Below, piece after piece: positions 25,618 to 33,549 of a stretch of DNA of 64,000 nt. The stretch comes from JBBRHQ01 sp963840235. GTDB lineage: Bacteria; Actinomycetota; Thermoleophilia; Solirubrobacterales; 70-9. The stretch covers positions 411,890 to 475,889 of the forward strand of contig CAWIYC010000005.1 of the NCBI GenBank assembly GCA_963840235.1. Direction: 5' to 3'. A model generated the notes under the pieces. It made no database searches, was not told the DNA's origin, and was given only the letters and a program-made list of their open reading frames with translations. The translations under genes and the position numbers were made by a program. How positions within the stretch are numbered: the first letter of the stretch is position 1; each line of letters starts with the position of its first letter.

Positions 25618-25821
25618 GTGAAGGAAGACTCACTAGACCCCGAACCGGACCCTGTTCACCGAAGACCGTGGTTGCCCCTGGTCGGCAAACTCGCGCTCCT
25701 GGGGCTGCTCCTGTTCTTCCTCACAGCCGCCGTAATCGACACCTCATCCGGCTGGCCGTTGTCGCTGGCCGCACTTGCCGGACTGCTCTTCGGCGGGCTG
25801 GTTTACTGGAGCACACGCTGA
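25618..25821 (+). CDS. small two-helix membrane protein, hypothetical
   Basis: GTG-started frame of 67 residues. A short charged N-terminus (KEDSLDPEPDPVHRRPW) is followed by two hydrophobic segments, LVGKLALLGLLLFFLTAAVI and LSLAALAGLLFGGLVYW, ending STR. Hydrophobicity and a neat in-frame layout support a real gene, but there is no convincing ribosome site and it lies inside a decayed region. I do not recognise a family. Confidence 0.4.
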   Translation: MKEDSLDPEPDPVHRRPWLPLVGKLALLGLLLFFLTAAVIDTSSGWPLSLAALAGLLFGGLVYWSTR

Positions 25822-25987
25822 CCCCACCCGACACGGGGCGGAAGAGTCGCGGAAATCTGAGGCCCCCCCTTCCGGGACAGGTGGACGCGGCCCATCCGAG
25901 CGGCCTAGCGTCTGCGCCGAGCCGTCACGCCGCCGTCCGCCCACGCTCGACGCAAAGGGGCGCGGTCTGTCGGGTCGCCTCGCCGGA

Positions 25988-26060
25988 CTAGTCGCCGGGG
26001 GAATCTCAAGAATTTCGCAACGGTGACCGTCCGGGTGCCGAAAGGAGGCCAGCACCACGC
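25988..26060 (-). pseudogene. orphan 3' end of a VOC/glyoxalase gene, copy B
   Basis: The minus strand encodes ASFRHPDGHRCEILEIPPAT, matching the DPDxHRxELLEIP ending of the nearby glyoxalase. The expected stop (GGCGACTAG) is out of frame by one base compared with copies A and C. It is a decayed tail without an upstream domain. The 248 bp between the small membrane gene and DUF4242 hold nothing else recognisable. Confidence 0.55.
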
Positions 26061-26069
26061 CCTTACTGA

Positions 26070-26366
26070 TTAGGCGGAAGCCGCTTCCGGGTCGGGACGA
26101 ACGAGGACTGTGTCGGCGACCGGAATGATTTCGTCAATCGGCAAGTCGGCCCGCGAGGCATGGTCCCGGATCGCCTCTGGGCTGGTCGCTTGATAGATGC
26201 AAACCGTCCCGACCGTGCCGCCGCCTTCTTCCAAGACATAGCTGCGAATCCAGCGAATGTCGTCAGACATTTCTTCGTCGCCAACCTGTCTGGAACGTTC
26301 GGCAGCCGCTTCCAAGTCGCCCCCTGACTTCCAGCCGCTCCGACGAAGGATTACGTAGGTGTCCAT
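26070..26366 (-). CDS. DUF4242-family protein
   Basis: 98 residues starting MDTYVILRRSGWKSGGDLEAAAERS. The core DIRWIRSYVLEEGGGTVGTVCIYQATSPEAIRDHASRADLPIDEIIPV matches the ferredoxin-like DUF4242 pattern (W-x-SYV ... C-x-Y-A ... E-x-IREHA-x-x-G-P-x-D). Function of the family is unknown; some members bind nickel or act as small dimers. GAGAGAG precedes the ATG. It is flanked by copies B and C of the glyoxalase tails. Confidence 0.75.
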   Translation of the reverse strand: MDTYVILRRSGWKSGGDLEAAAERSRQVGDEEMSDDIRWIRSYVLEEGGGTVGTVCIYQATSPEAIRDHASRADLPIDEIIPVADTVLVRPDPEAASA

Positions 26367-26388
26367 GATGTGTTCTCTCTCCTTTTTA

Positions 26389-26513
26389 GGAACCGTGCCT
26401 CACCGATCCTATGACCCGCAAGGCCGACCGTTCAACCTAGTCGGCGGGAGGAATCTCAACAATTTCACAAAGGGACCCGTCCGCATCGCAATCGGAACTC
26501 ACTTCCAGCGTGC
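26389..26513 (-). pseudogene. orphan 3' end of a VOC/glyoxalase gene, copy C
   Basis: Encodes TLEVSSDCDADGSLCEIVEIPPAD and a stop at 26437 on the minus strand. It is the closest relative of copy A: both share ACGCTGGAAGTGAG and TCCGATTGCGA, and the GGAACCGTGCCT...ACCGATCCTATG flank beyond the stop. Copies A and C thus form direct repeats of about 120 bp, some 970 bp apart. Confidence 0.65.
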
Positions 26514-26626
26514 CCCTACTCCCGGCGCCGGCGGCTTTGATGGGCTCCCGGGAGCCGTGGCGCTAGCGGCCCGCGGACCCGTGTGAGATGCTGCGCGGGC
26601 CATTCCTTTGACGGAGCGGAGGGCGA

Positions 26627-27001
26627 ATGATGACTATTGGCGCTGATGAGGATGCGATCCGGGCAGTAGTGAGCGATTACATCGAGGGTTGGTTCGACGG
26701 GGATGCGGGGCGCATGGAACGGGCGCTGCACCCGGAACTCGTGAAGCGCTGCCGCGGGATTGAGGGTGATGACCCGGACGCCCTGGAGACTCTCTCAGCC
26801 GCTGAGATGATCGACGCCACCGCAGACGGCGAAGGCCGACGCGAGGACGCAGCCGACCGGCGGATCGAAATAAAGATCGAGTAGCTAAGCGGCGACATCG
26901 CGAGCGTAACGTGCCTTTGCCATTGCTTCGTCGACCTGCTGCAGCTGATTCGCATGCCCGAAGGCTGGAGGATCGTGAACGCGGTTTGGCGGTTGCGATA
27001 A
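26627..27001 (+). pseudogene. NTF2-like (lumazine-binding-type) gene split by one in-frame TAG
   Basis: The frame starting at ATG 26627 (GGAGCGGAGGG upstream) reads DEDAIRAVVSDYIEGWFDGDAGRMERALHPELVKR, typical of nuclear-transport-factor-2/lumazine-binding-like proteins, but stops at TAG 26882-26884 after 85 residues. Beyond the TAG the same frame stays open and encodes the family's C-terminal strands (SGDIASVTCLCHCFVDLLQLI; PEGWRIVNAVWRLR) before TAA at 26999-27001. Total 124 codons matches a full domain. So a single nonsense change, an assembly error or readthrough explains the break. Confidence 0.8.
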
Positions 27002-27117
27002 CTGCTCCCGCCGTTTGTCTGCGCCAGCCATGACTGCCATTGCCTTCCTCTCCTGGCGCGAGGCCTCAAAGCCGCCGGGCTGTCGGAGTAGGCGCGGGCG
27101 AGGTTTCTCAGACCCGG

Positions 27118-27492
27118 CTAACCGCTGGGAATCTCAAGTAGTTCAACACGGTAATCGTCCGGGTCGCGGACGAAGCAGAGCCGGGACCCTCCCTCGCGGA
27201 CCGTGTAGGGCGGGCGCTCGGGCTCGATCCCCAGCTCGGCCAGCCGCTCGAGGGTTGCGTCGAGATCGTCGACCGAGACCGCGATGTGCCCGTAGCCGGT
27301 GCCGATCTCGTACGGCTCCTCGCGACCGACGTTGTAGGTGAGCTCGAGCCTGGGGCCGTCGTCCGGCAGCCCCATGAAGACGTTGATCGCCTCGTCGCGG
27401 ATCGGCATCCGGCCGATCTCCTCGAAGCCGAGCTTCTCGTAGAAGGAAACCGACCGGTCGATGTCGAGAATCCGGTAGCAAGTGTGGATCAG
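27118..27492 (-). CDS. glyoxalase I-like (lactoylglutathione lyase family) VOC protein
   Basis: About 124 residues: LIHTCYRILDIDRSVSFYEKLGFEEIGRMPIRDEAINVFMGLPDDG, then ELTYN, GTGYGHIAVSVDDLDATLERLAELGIEPE and GGSRLCFVRDPDDYRVELLEIPSG. Metal ligands expected of GlxI (His near the start, Glu in LELTYN, His in YGHIAV, Glu in VELLE) are all present. No ATG, GTG or TTG occurs in frame near the domain start; I use CTG 27492 as a placeholder. It diverges from the enolase-like gene, whose ATG is only ~36 bp away. It is the complete relative of the three tail remnants. Confidence 0.8.
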   Translation of the reverse strand: MIHTCYRILDIDRSVSFYEKLGFEEIGRMPIRDEAINVFMGLPDDGPRLELTYNVGREEPYEIGTGYGHIAVSVDDLDATLERLAELGIEPERPPYTVREGGSRLCFVRDPDDYRVELLEIPSG

Positions 27493-27528
27493 CTCGGAGA
27501 TGAGTTGACCATATAGCCTCAGACCGCG

Positions 27529-28602
27529 ATGAGCGACGCCTTCCGGACCCTCGCCGAGCTGCCGATCGTGATCGAGGGATACGAGCTCTCCGGCCACGAC
27601 CGGGACTTCCCCGGCGGCTTCACCAGGCCATCGACCACCGTGCGGCTGCGGGGCGGCGGCACCGACGGCATCGGCGAGGACGTCGTCTACGACGTGCTCG
27701 ACCACATCGCCCACCGCGACACCGGGCCGGTGCACGATCTGACCGCGCCGGCCACCCTGGGCGAGGCCTGCGAGCTGCTTGGCGAGCTCGACCTCTTCGG
27801 GGAGGCGCCGCCTGAGCGCGATGCCTCACGCCATTACCGGCGCTGGGCCTATGAGAGCGCCGCGCTCGACCTAGCCCTGCGTCAGGCGGGGATTCCGCTT
27901 CACGAGGCGCTGAGGCGCGGGCCGCAGCCTCTCCGGTTCGTTTGCTCGACCCGCCTGACCTCGTTCACCGACGGCGGCGGATCCAGCACCGAGCCGATCC
28001 GCAAGCGTCTGGCCAAGTACCCCGCGCTCGAGTTCAAGCTCGATCCCGAGAACGACTGGGACGCAGAGCTGATCGCCGAGCTGGGAGAGCTGGCACCGGT
28101 GCGAGTGCTCGACCTCAAGGGGCACTACCGCGGCACGCCGGTTGACGTCGAGACCGATCCCGACCTCTACCGGGCGGTCGCCGATGCCTTCCCCGGCGCC
28201 TACCTCGAGGACCCTGACATCAACGACGAGACGCGACCGGTGCTAGAGCCCCACATGGACCGGGTCACCTGGGACGCGCCACTGCACTCGCTCGCCGACA
28301 TCACCGGGCTGGAGCGGGCGCCGAAGGCAATCAACTCCAAGCCCTCGCGCTTCGGCTCGCTGCGAGAGCTGCTCTCGATCTACGAGCACTGCGAGCGTGA
28401 GGGGATCGCCGTCTACGGCGGCGGCCAGGGTGAGGTCGGCCCCGGTCGCGGTCAGATCCAGTACCTGGCCTCGCTCTTCCATCCCGACACCCCGAACGAT
28501 GTCGCCCCGTCCGGTTACAACGACCCGGCGGTCCCCGGCGGCATGCCCTCCAGCCCGATGGAGCCGGCGCCCTCGGCGACCGGTTTCCGCTGGGCCGAGT
28601 AG
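27529..28602 (+). CDS. enolase-superfamily protein
   Basis: 357 residues with the features of the muconate-lactonising/mandelate-racemase side of the enolase superfamily: a capping N-terminal domain, then barrel motifs EFKLDPENDW (Lys), VRVLDLKGHYRG (Asp), GAYLEDPDIND (Glu/Asp), and AINSKPSRFGSLRELLSIYEHCEREGI (Lys). The C-terminus GGGQGEVGPGRGQIQYLASLFHPDTPNDVAP is distinctive. The KxK motif is degenerate (only one Lys), so the reaction may differ from racemases. Substrate unknown. The gene is followed 10 bp later by ferritin. Confidence 0.8.
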   Translation: MSDAFRTLAELPIVIEGYELSGHDRDFPGGFTRPSTTVRLRGGGTDGIGEDVVYDVLDHIAHRDTGPVHDLTAPATLGEACELLGELDLFGEAPPERDASRHYRRWAYESAALDLALRQAGIPLHEALRRGPQPLRFVCSTRLTSFTDGGGSSTEPIRKRLAKYPALEFKLDPENDWDAELIAELGELAPVRVLDLKGHYRGTPVDVETDPDLYRAVADAFPGAYLEDPDINDETRPVLEPHMDRVTWDAPLHSLADITGLERAPKAINSKPSRFGSLRELLSIYEHCEREGIAVYGGGQGEVGPGRGQIQYLASLFHPDTPNDVAPSGYNDPAVPGGMPSSPMEPAPSATGFRWAE

Positions 28603-28612
28603 GGTGCCGCCC

Positions 28613-29146
28613 ATGGCAGAGAGCGCATTCGTCCGGGCCCTGAGTGAGCAGGTCGGCAATGAGTTTGCCGCCTCGCAGCAGTACATCGCGATCGCCGTCC
28701 ACTACGACGCCGAGACACTGCCTCAGCTCGCCACCTTCTTCTACCGGCAGGCGGTCGAGGAGCGCAACCACGCGATGATGATCATCCAGTACCTGCTCGA
28801 CGCCGACCACGACGTCGAGATGCCCGGAGTCGAGAGGCCGCGGTTCGACTTCGCCGACACTGTCGCCCCGGTCAGCCTCGCGCTCGAGCAGGAGAAGCGC
28901 GTCTCCGAGCAGATCGCCAACCTGGCCCGGCTTGCCCGCGAGGAGGGCAACTACCAGGGCGAGCAGTTCATGCAGTGGTTCATCAAGGAGCAGGTCGAGG
29001 AGGTCTCCTCGATGTCGGCGCTGCTGAAGATCGTCGAGCGCGCCTCCGAGAACCCGCTGATGGCCGAGGAGTACCTCTCCCGCGAGAAGGTCGGCGACGA
29101 GGGCGCCGACCCGACCGCGCCCACCGCCGCCGGCGGCGCCCTCTAG
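28613..29146 (+). CDS. ftn: ferritin (non-heme iron storage)
   Basis: 177-residue ferritin-fold protein storing iron as a mineral in a 24-mer. Four helices are visible. Ferroxidase ligands are present: Glu in NEFAASQQYIAIAVHY, ExxH in AVEERNHAMMI, and Glu/Gln in ALEQEKRVSEQ and YQGEQFMQWFIKEQVEE. It is of the FtnA/BfrB type without a heme Met motif. The tail is Gly/Ala-rich. ATG 28613 directly follows the enolase-like gene. Confidence 0.92.
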   Translation: MAESAFVRALSEQVGNEFAASQQYIAIAVHYDAETLPQLATFFYRQAVEERNHAMMIIQYLLDADHDVEMPGVERPRFDFADTVAPVSLALEQEKRVSEQIANLARLAREEGNYQGEQFMQWFIKEQVEEVSSMSALLKIVERASENPLMAEEYLSREKVGDEGADPTAPTAAGGAL

Positions 29147-29155
29147 CGTCCGGCC

Positions 29156-29690
29156 TCAGCCGAGCCGGGTCGGCCCCGGGCGCAGCCGCCTGATGCGGCG
29201 CAACTCGTCGACGTCCTCGGAACGGTCGCCCGAGCTTCTGGACTCGATTACGGTAGCTGTCAGACAGGCCTCGGTCACGCCGCCGGCCCTTCCCGGGATC
29301 CGGGCTCCCGGCGACGCGGTGACCCGGTAGGCACCGGCGCCGGGGCGGGCACAGATCGCGCCGGCCAGCCGCGCCCCCGACCAGAGCAGGCCGGCGTAGT
29401 CGTCGAGGCCGTAACCGCCCGGCAATCCCCGCTCGACCGCGGTCAGGTAGGCGAGGCGCCGCTCGGGCTCCTCGTGGTAGTGGGCGCAGAGGCTGCCCGG
29501 GATCAGGCCGAGCCCGGCGGCAGTCCTCGCCGTGCCCGACGACTTGGTGACGCCGGCCTCGAACCAGCACATCGCGCCGGCGCTCTGCCCGGCGAGGAGG
29601 TTCCGCGCTCCCAGGCGATTCGCAGGATCGCGGCGAGGTCGTGTGCCTCCCAGACCGCGAGCAGGTTGATTGGACCGTTGGAGCTGATCC
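29156..29690 (-). pseudogene. peptidase E (S51) remnant, truncated and frameshifted
   Basis: Minus-strand pieces of a dipeptidase E-like protein occur in two frames. Upstream, GPINLLAVWEAHDLAAILRIAWERG corresponds to the segment just before the nucleophile loop. A one-base shift near 29605 then leads into LLAGQSAGAMCWFEAGVTKSSG (nucleophile Ser), HYHEEPERRLAYLTAVERGLPGGYGLDDYAGLLW and a C-terminus ending at 29156. The first ~100 residues are absent. Both defects indicate a dead gene. Confidence 0.7.
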
Positions 29691-29765
29691 GGGGCCTTCG
29701 AGTCGCCACGGTGTACATGTCAGGCACGCGGCGCCGCTGGCCAGGGGTCGGGCCGTGCTCTTCAA

Positions 29766-29803
29766 TGAACGGTTTCAGCACTCCCAGGTGCTGAAACCGT
29801 TCA
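29766..29803. repeat. palindromic repeat, copy 2 (perfect)
   Basis: Two perfect 16 bp arms (TGAACGGTTTCAGCAC / GTGCTGAAACCGTTCA) flank the loop TCCCAG. It sits near the broken 5' side of the peptidase E remnant. Copy 1 is at 22098-22135. Confidence 0.75.
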
Positions 29804-29839
29804 GGGAATCCTTGCGGCCTAGGCGCTGCCGGTGTCTGC

Positions 29840-29901
29840 GGCTCAGGCGATGCGTTGCCTTCGGCTCAGGCGATGCGTTGCCTTCGGGTCAGGCGATGCC
29901 G
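29840..29901. repeat. 23 bp tandem repeats next to the phosphotransferase 3' end
   Basis: Two identical 23 bp units (29840-29862 and 29863-29885, each GGCTCAGGCGATGCG + TTGCCTTC) precede a third, diverged unit. That third unit contains the phosphotransferase stop codon on the opposite strand (29889-29891). It looks like local slippage duplication of the gene's 3' end. Confidence 0.75.
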
Positions 29902-31241
29902 GTTGATTCGAGCGCGCGCCGGACGCGCGGGACCCACCAGTTGATTTCTTCCCGGGCCCAGGCCTGCTCGGCCGGGTCGGGATGGACGAGGGCGCTGTTG
30001 CCGAGGATCCAGCCGTACTGGACGAGGCCGGAGATCAGCCCCAGCTCGAGCGCGCGGGGGTCGTCCCGCGCCCCCATCGCCCGGCGGAAGTCCTCGACGA
30101 TCTGCTCGTGGCTTGCCTCGATCCGCCAGCGGCAATGCATCATGTACCAGGCCAGCTCGTAGGCGGGGTGGGCGTTGGCGGCGAGCCCCCAGTCGATCGC
30201 GATCACCCGCTCGCCGTCGATCCCGAGCTGCTCGTCACGGAGGTCGCCGTGGATCAGGGTGGTGCCGCAGCGCTCGAATTCGGCGACGAAGCCAGACGGG
30301 TCGCGGGCGATCGCCAGGACCGCCTCGCCGACGTCCTCATCGACGGCATCGGCGAAGGTCTCCCAGGTCGTCTCCAGCTGTTTCGGGAGCAGGTCCACCC
30401 CGTCGCGCTCCTGCTCGGTTATGCGGGGGCCGCAGATCAGCGCCCGGTCGATGAAGCTTGCGGCTGCGGGCACCTCCTCCCCCCAGAACTCGTGCCAGAC
30501 CCCGGCCATTGCCTCCAGCGTCCGGGCGCTCTGCTCCCGCGTTATCGGGCCCTCGGTGCCGAAGAGGTGCTCGGAGACGTCATCCATCGCGATCCACCAG
30601 GCGTCGTCGTCGAACTCGACCGCGCGCGTGGCCGGGTCGAGGCAGGCGGGGAAACGACCCATGGCGCCGTCGCTGAAGAGGATCCCCTCCCTCCCCTCGT
30701 CGCCTGTGTGGCGGGCGAGCCAGTCGCCGCCGGGGACGATCCGCTTCAGGATCAGCTTCCTGCCGTCCCTGAGCCGAGCCGACTCCAGCCGGGAGCCCGA
30801 CCAACCGGTCGAGTCGAGCACGGCCTGCTCGCGAACCGCCCCGAAGCGCTCCAGCAGCGCCGCCGGCGCCAGCGGCGTGCTGCCGCTCCCCGGGACGAGC
30901 GCCGGGTCGCGAGGCGGGGCCGAGTAGATCCAGTGGCCGGCGATCGAGTCGCCGCTGTAGCGAAGGTACTGGCGTTGACGAACCCCGCTGCCGTCCTCAC
31001 CGAGGCGCTCGACCCAGAGGGCGAGCCCGCCGGCGAACTCGCTCGCGTCCCAATCGAGGACTCGGCCAGCTCCGGGATAGAGCCGCTCCATCTCAGCGGC
31101 GATCTCCACCCGACCCCGCCGCCTCACCCGCCGCCCCTGAACGCTCGCGTTTAGGGTGGCCCCCTCCGCGTATAGCGGCGCCAGCGCCTCGAACTCGCCC
31201 GAGGCGATCGCCCCCCGCAGCGCCCCCGGGATCGGGGTCAA
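29889..31241 (-). CDS. SnoaL/NTF2-like + aminoglycoside phosphotransferase-family fusion
   Basis: 450 residues. The first ~120 form an NTF2/SnoaL-like domain (RGAIASGEFEALAPLYAEGATLNASVQGRR...GHWIYS). The rest is an APH/choline-kinase-like domain with a Lys in RKLILKRIVPGGDW, LIHGDLRDEQLGIDG (HGDxxxxN loop, Asn replaced by Gln) and the metal-binding Asp in VIAIDWGLAANA. It could phosphorylate a small molecule. The TTG start at 31241 overlaps the methyltransferase stop (TTGA), with GGAGG just upstream. Confidence 0.82.
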   Translation of the reverse strand: MTPIPGALRGAIASGEFEALAPLYAEGATLNASVQGRRVRRRGRVEIAAEMERLYPGAGRVLDWDASEFAGGLALWVERLGEDGSGVRQRQYLRYSGDSIAGHWIYSAPPRDPALVPGSGSTPLAPAALLERFGAVREQAVLDSTGWSGSRLESARLRDGRKLILKRIVPGGDWLARHTGDEGREGILFSDGAMGRFPACLDPATRAVEFDDDAWWIAMDDVSEHLFGTEGPITREQSARTLEAMAGVWHEFWGEEVPAAASFIDRALICGPRITEQERDGVDLLPKQLETTWETFADAVDEDVGEAVLAIARDPSGFVAEFERCGTTLIHGDLRDEQLGIDGERVIAIDWGLAANAHPAYELAWYMMHCRWRIEASHEQIVEDFRRAMGARDDPRALELGLISGLVQYGWILGNSALVHPDPAEQAWAREEINWWVPRVRRALESTGIA

Positions 31242-32068
31242 GGGGCCTCCGCGGAGGCGATACGGACCGAGGCTTTCAGGAGCAGCTCGCCTCCGGAGCC
31301 GAACTCCTCCTCGGCGCGCTCGGTGAAGAGCTCGCGGATCTGCCTCTGCACCTCCGGCTCCTGAGCCTGGATCCGGGCTGCGGTGCGAACGCTGCCGGCG
31401 AGCAGGTTCGCCCACAGCGACTCGCCGCTCGGGACCGGCCACTCGAACTCGAGGTGGCGCATTGCGAAGCCGCGATCGAGACCGGCGCCGGCCAACAGGG
31501 CGCGTGCCTCGGCCTCGTCGGCGAACCGGGTCGGGTCGGGGGCGCCGGCCGGCAGGGCACCCTTGCGCAGCTCCCCGACCTCGGCCAGCGTCTCCCGCGC
31601 CAGCCCGTACCAGCGGTTGCGCTCGTCCTCGTCCCAGATCGAGAAGGCGACCCGCCCGCCCGGACGCAGCACCCGCGCGAACTCCGCCGCCGCCCGCTCG
31701 GGCTGGGGCAGGTGGTTGAGGACGAAGTTGGCGACGACGACGTCGAAGCCGCCCGGCTCGAACGGCATCTCCTCCGCGTCGCCGAGGATGAACTCGATCC
31801 CCGGGTTGTCGCGCCTGGCGACCGCGATCATGCCCTCGGCGATGTCGATCCCGACCGGCTCGGCCCCGCGCTCGAGCGCCGCCGCGGCGACGTATCCGGG
31901 GCCCGTGGCGACGTCGAGGACCTGCTCCCCGCGCGCGACCCCGGCAGCGTCGAGCAACGGCCCCACGACCCGTGTCGTGAGCGCACCCGTGAGCGACGCG
32001 TAGGACTCGGCCTTCCGCCCCCATCCCTCGGCCTCGAACCGCTTGAACTCCTCGGCGCCAGCGCTCAC
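31238..32068 (-). CDS. class I SAM-dependent methyltransferase
   Basis: 276-residue methyltransferase of the UbiE/Coq5-like (Methyltransf_11/25) type. SAM motifs: I VLDVATGPGYVAAAALERGA, II GIDIAEGMI, post-I GDAEEMPFEPGGFDVVVANFVLNHLP, and RVLRPGGRVAFSIWDEDERNRWY. The C-terminal half is longer than minimal and probably binds substrate, which is unknown. It is coupled to the phosphotransferase gene by overlapping TTGA, so the two likely act on related compounds. Confidence 0.9.
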   Translation of the reverse strand: MSAGAEEFKRFEAEGWGRKAESYASLTGALTTRVVGPLLDAAGVARGEQVLDVATGPGYVAAAALERGAEPVGIDIAEGMIAVARRDNPGIEFILGDAEEMPFEPGGFDVVVANFVLNHLPQPERAAAEFARVLRPGGRVAFSIWDEDERNRWYGLARETLAEVGELRKGALPAGAPDPTRFADEAEARALLAGAGLDRGFAMRHLEFEWPVPSGESLWANLLAGSVRTAARIQAQEPEVQRQIRELFTERAEEEFGSGGELLLKASVRIASAEAP

Positions 32069-32098
32069 GCGCGGATCGTACGGCCTCTCCGGCGGGGG

Positions 32099-33250
32099 CT
32101 AGGCCATCTCGCGGGAGATGATCAACCGCTGGATCTCGTTCGTCCCCTCGTAGATCTGGGTGATCTTGGCGTCACGCATCATCCGCTCAACCGGGTACTC
32201 GCTGACGTAGCCGTAGCCGCCGAGGACCTGGACCGCTTCCGTCGTCACCCACATCGCCGTGTCGGAGGCGATCAGCTTCGCCATCGAGGACCACTTGGCA
32301 AGGTCCAGCTCGTTGCGGTCGGCGGCGGAGGAGGCGCGATAGAGCAGCTCGCGGGCGGCGGCGGTGCGGGCCTCCATCTCGGCCAGCTTGAAGGCGATCC
32401 CCTGGTGCTCGTGGATCGGCTTGCCGAAGGTGACCCTCTCCTTGGCGTAGGCGTTGGCGTAGTCGGTCGCGCCCTGGGCGAGGCCGACCGCCTGGGCGCC
32501 GGCGCCGAGCCGGGTCCGCTGAAGCACCCCGAGGGCGACCCCGAGGCCCTTGCCGACCTCGCCGACGACGTTCTCTGGGGGAACCCGAACGTCTTCGAGC
32601 ACGGGCGATCCGGTGGGCGAGCCCTTGATACCCATCTTCTTCTCGAGGCCGCCGATCGAGAACCCCGGCGTGTCAGCGTCGACGACGAAGGCGGTGGTGC
32701 GACGGTTCTCGCGGTCGGTCGATGCCATGACCACGTAGAAGTCGGCAATTCCCGCGTTGCTGATCCAGTTCTTGGTCCCGTTGATCACCCACTCCTCGCC
32801 GTCGAGCTTGGCGCCGGTCCGCATCGAGGCGGGGTCCGAGCCGGCCTCCGGCTCGGAGAGGGCGAAGGCCGGGGACCACTCGCCGCTCGCGCACTTCGGC
32901 AGGTAGCGCTGCTTCAGCTCCTCGGAGCCGAACAGCTGGATCGGCAGGGTGCCGAGATCCTGGACCATCAGGATCAGGGCCGAGGAGGCGCAGGCCTTGG
33001 CGATCTCCTCGATCGCGATGCTCAGCATCAGCGTGCCGGTGCCGGTGCCGCCGTACTCCTCTCCGAAAGGGAGGCCGAGGATGTCGTTCTCGGCGAGCAG
33101 CTCGCGGATGTCCTGCGGATACTCGCCGCTCGCGTCGATGTCGTGGGCGCGCGGCGCCACCCTCTCCTCGACGATCTGGCGGATCGTCTCGCGGAGGTCG
33201 AGGAACTCCTGGGGAATCGAGTAGCTGTCGGATTCTGTCGCGGTCGTCAT
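32099..33250 (-). CDS. acyl-CoA dehydrogenase
   Basis: FAD-dependent acyl-CoA dehydrogenase of 383 residues for β-oxidation or branched-chain amino-acid degradation. Seen: FALSEPEAGSDPASM (FAD/substrate binding), WVINGTKNWISNAG, RVTFGKPIHEHQGIAFKLAEME, and VLGGYGYVSEYPVERMMRDAKITQIYEGTNEIQRLIISRE, with the catalytic base Glu in YEGTNE. Length matches the short/medium-chain class. It is alone; the region upstream (33251-33545) has a hydrolase remnant. Confidence 0.95.
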   Translation of the reverse strand: MTTATESDSYSIPQEFLDLRETIRQIVEERVAPRAHDIDASGEYPQDIRELLAENDILGLPFGEEYGGTGTGTLMLSIAIEEIAKACASSALILMVQDLGTLPIQLFGSEELKQRYLPKCASGEWSPAFALSEPEAGSDPASMRTGAKLDGEEWVINGTKNWISNAGIADFYVVMASTDRENRRTTAFVVDADTPGFSIGGLEKKMGIKGSPTGSPVLEDVRVPPENVVGEVGKGLGVALGVLQRTRLGAGAQAVGLAQGATDYANAYAKERVTFGKPIHEHQGIAFKLAEMEARTAAARELLYRASSAADRNELDLAKWSSMAKLIASDTAMWVTTEAVQVLGGYGYVSEYPVERMMRDAKITQIYEGTNEIQRLIISREMA

Positions 33251-33399
33251 GGGCCGCAGGCTACCCGGGCCGGCGACTACGGGTGTGGAGGCCGATCAAC
33301 TCGCGCCGGAGCCAGCGGGCTGACCCTGCGCGTGGGCGAGATCGGAAGGGGCGTCCAAGAGTTAATCCGATTTCCAGTATGGGCGTTACGTTTCTCCGC

Positions 33400-33549
33400 C
33401 GGCGAGGTAGAAGTTGGGCGAGGAGCACGGCCATCACGTCGGCGGTGCGAACCACTTCGCCCTGCTCAACCACCCGGCCGTCTTATGAGCGCATAGGGTC
33501 TGGCTGCGGTAGCCGGGACCGGGCCGCCGATCTGCTCGAAGCCGTCTAG
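33400..33549 (+). pseudogene. α/β-hydrolase 3' remnant, frameshifted
   Basis: In the 295 bp between the acyl-CoA dehydrogenase and the lipoprotein gene, the plus strand encodes GEEHGHHVGGANHFALLNHPAV, the catalytic-His region of a lipase-like α/β hydrolase. A one-base shift then leads to YERIGSGCGSRDRAADLLEAV and stop. The stretch before is closed by stops (TAG near 33411). The rest of the gap shows nothing else. Confidence 0.45.

Noticed and set aside
25981..26060. A functional small gene on the minus strand containing the glyoxalase tail B
   Set aside because: The frame reads past the expected stop into Arg-rich sequence and has no domain start; best seen as a remnant.
29840..29901. CRISPR array
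   Set aside because: Repeats are adjacent without spacers and overlap a gene end; no cas gene is in the window.
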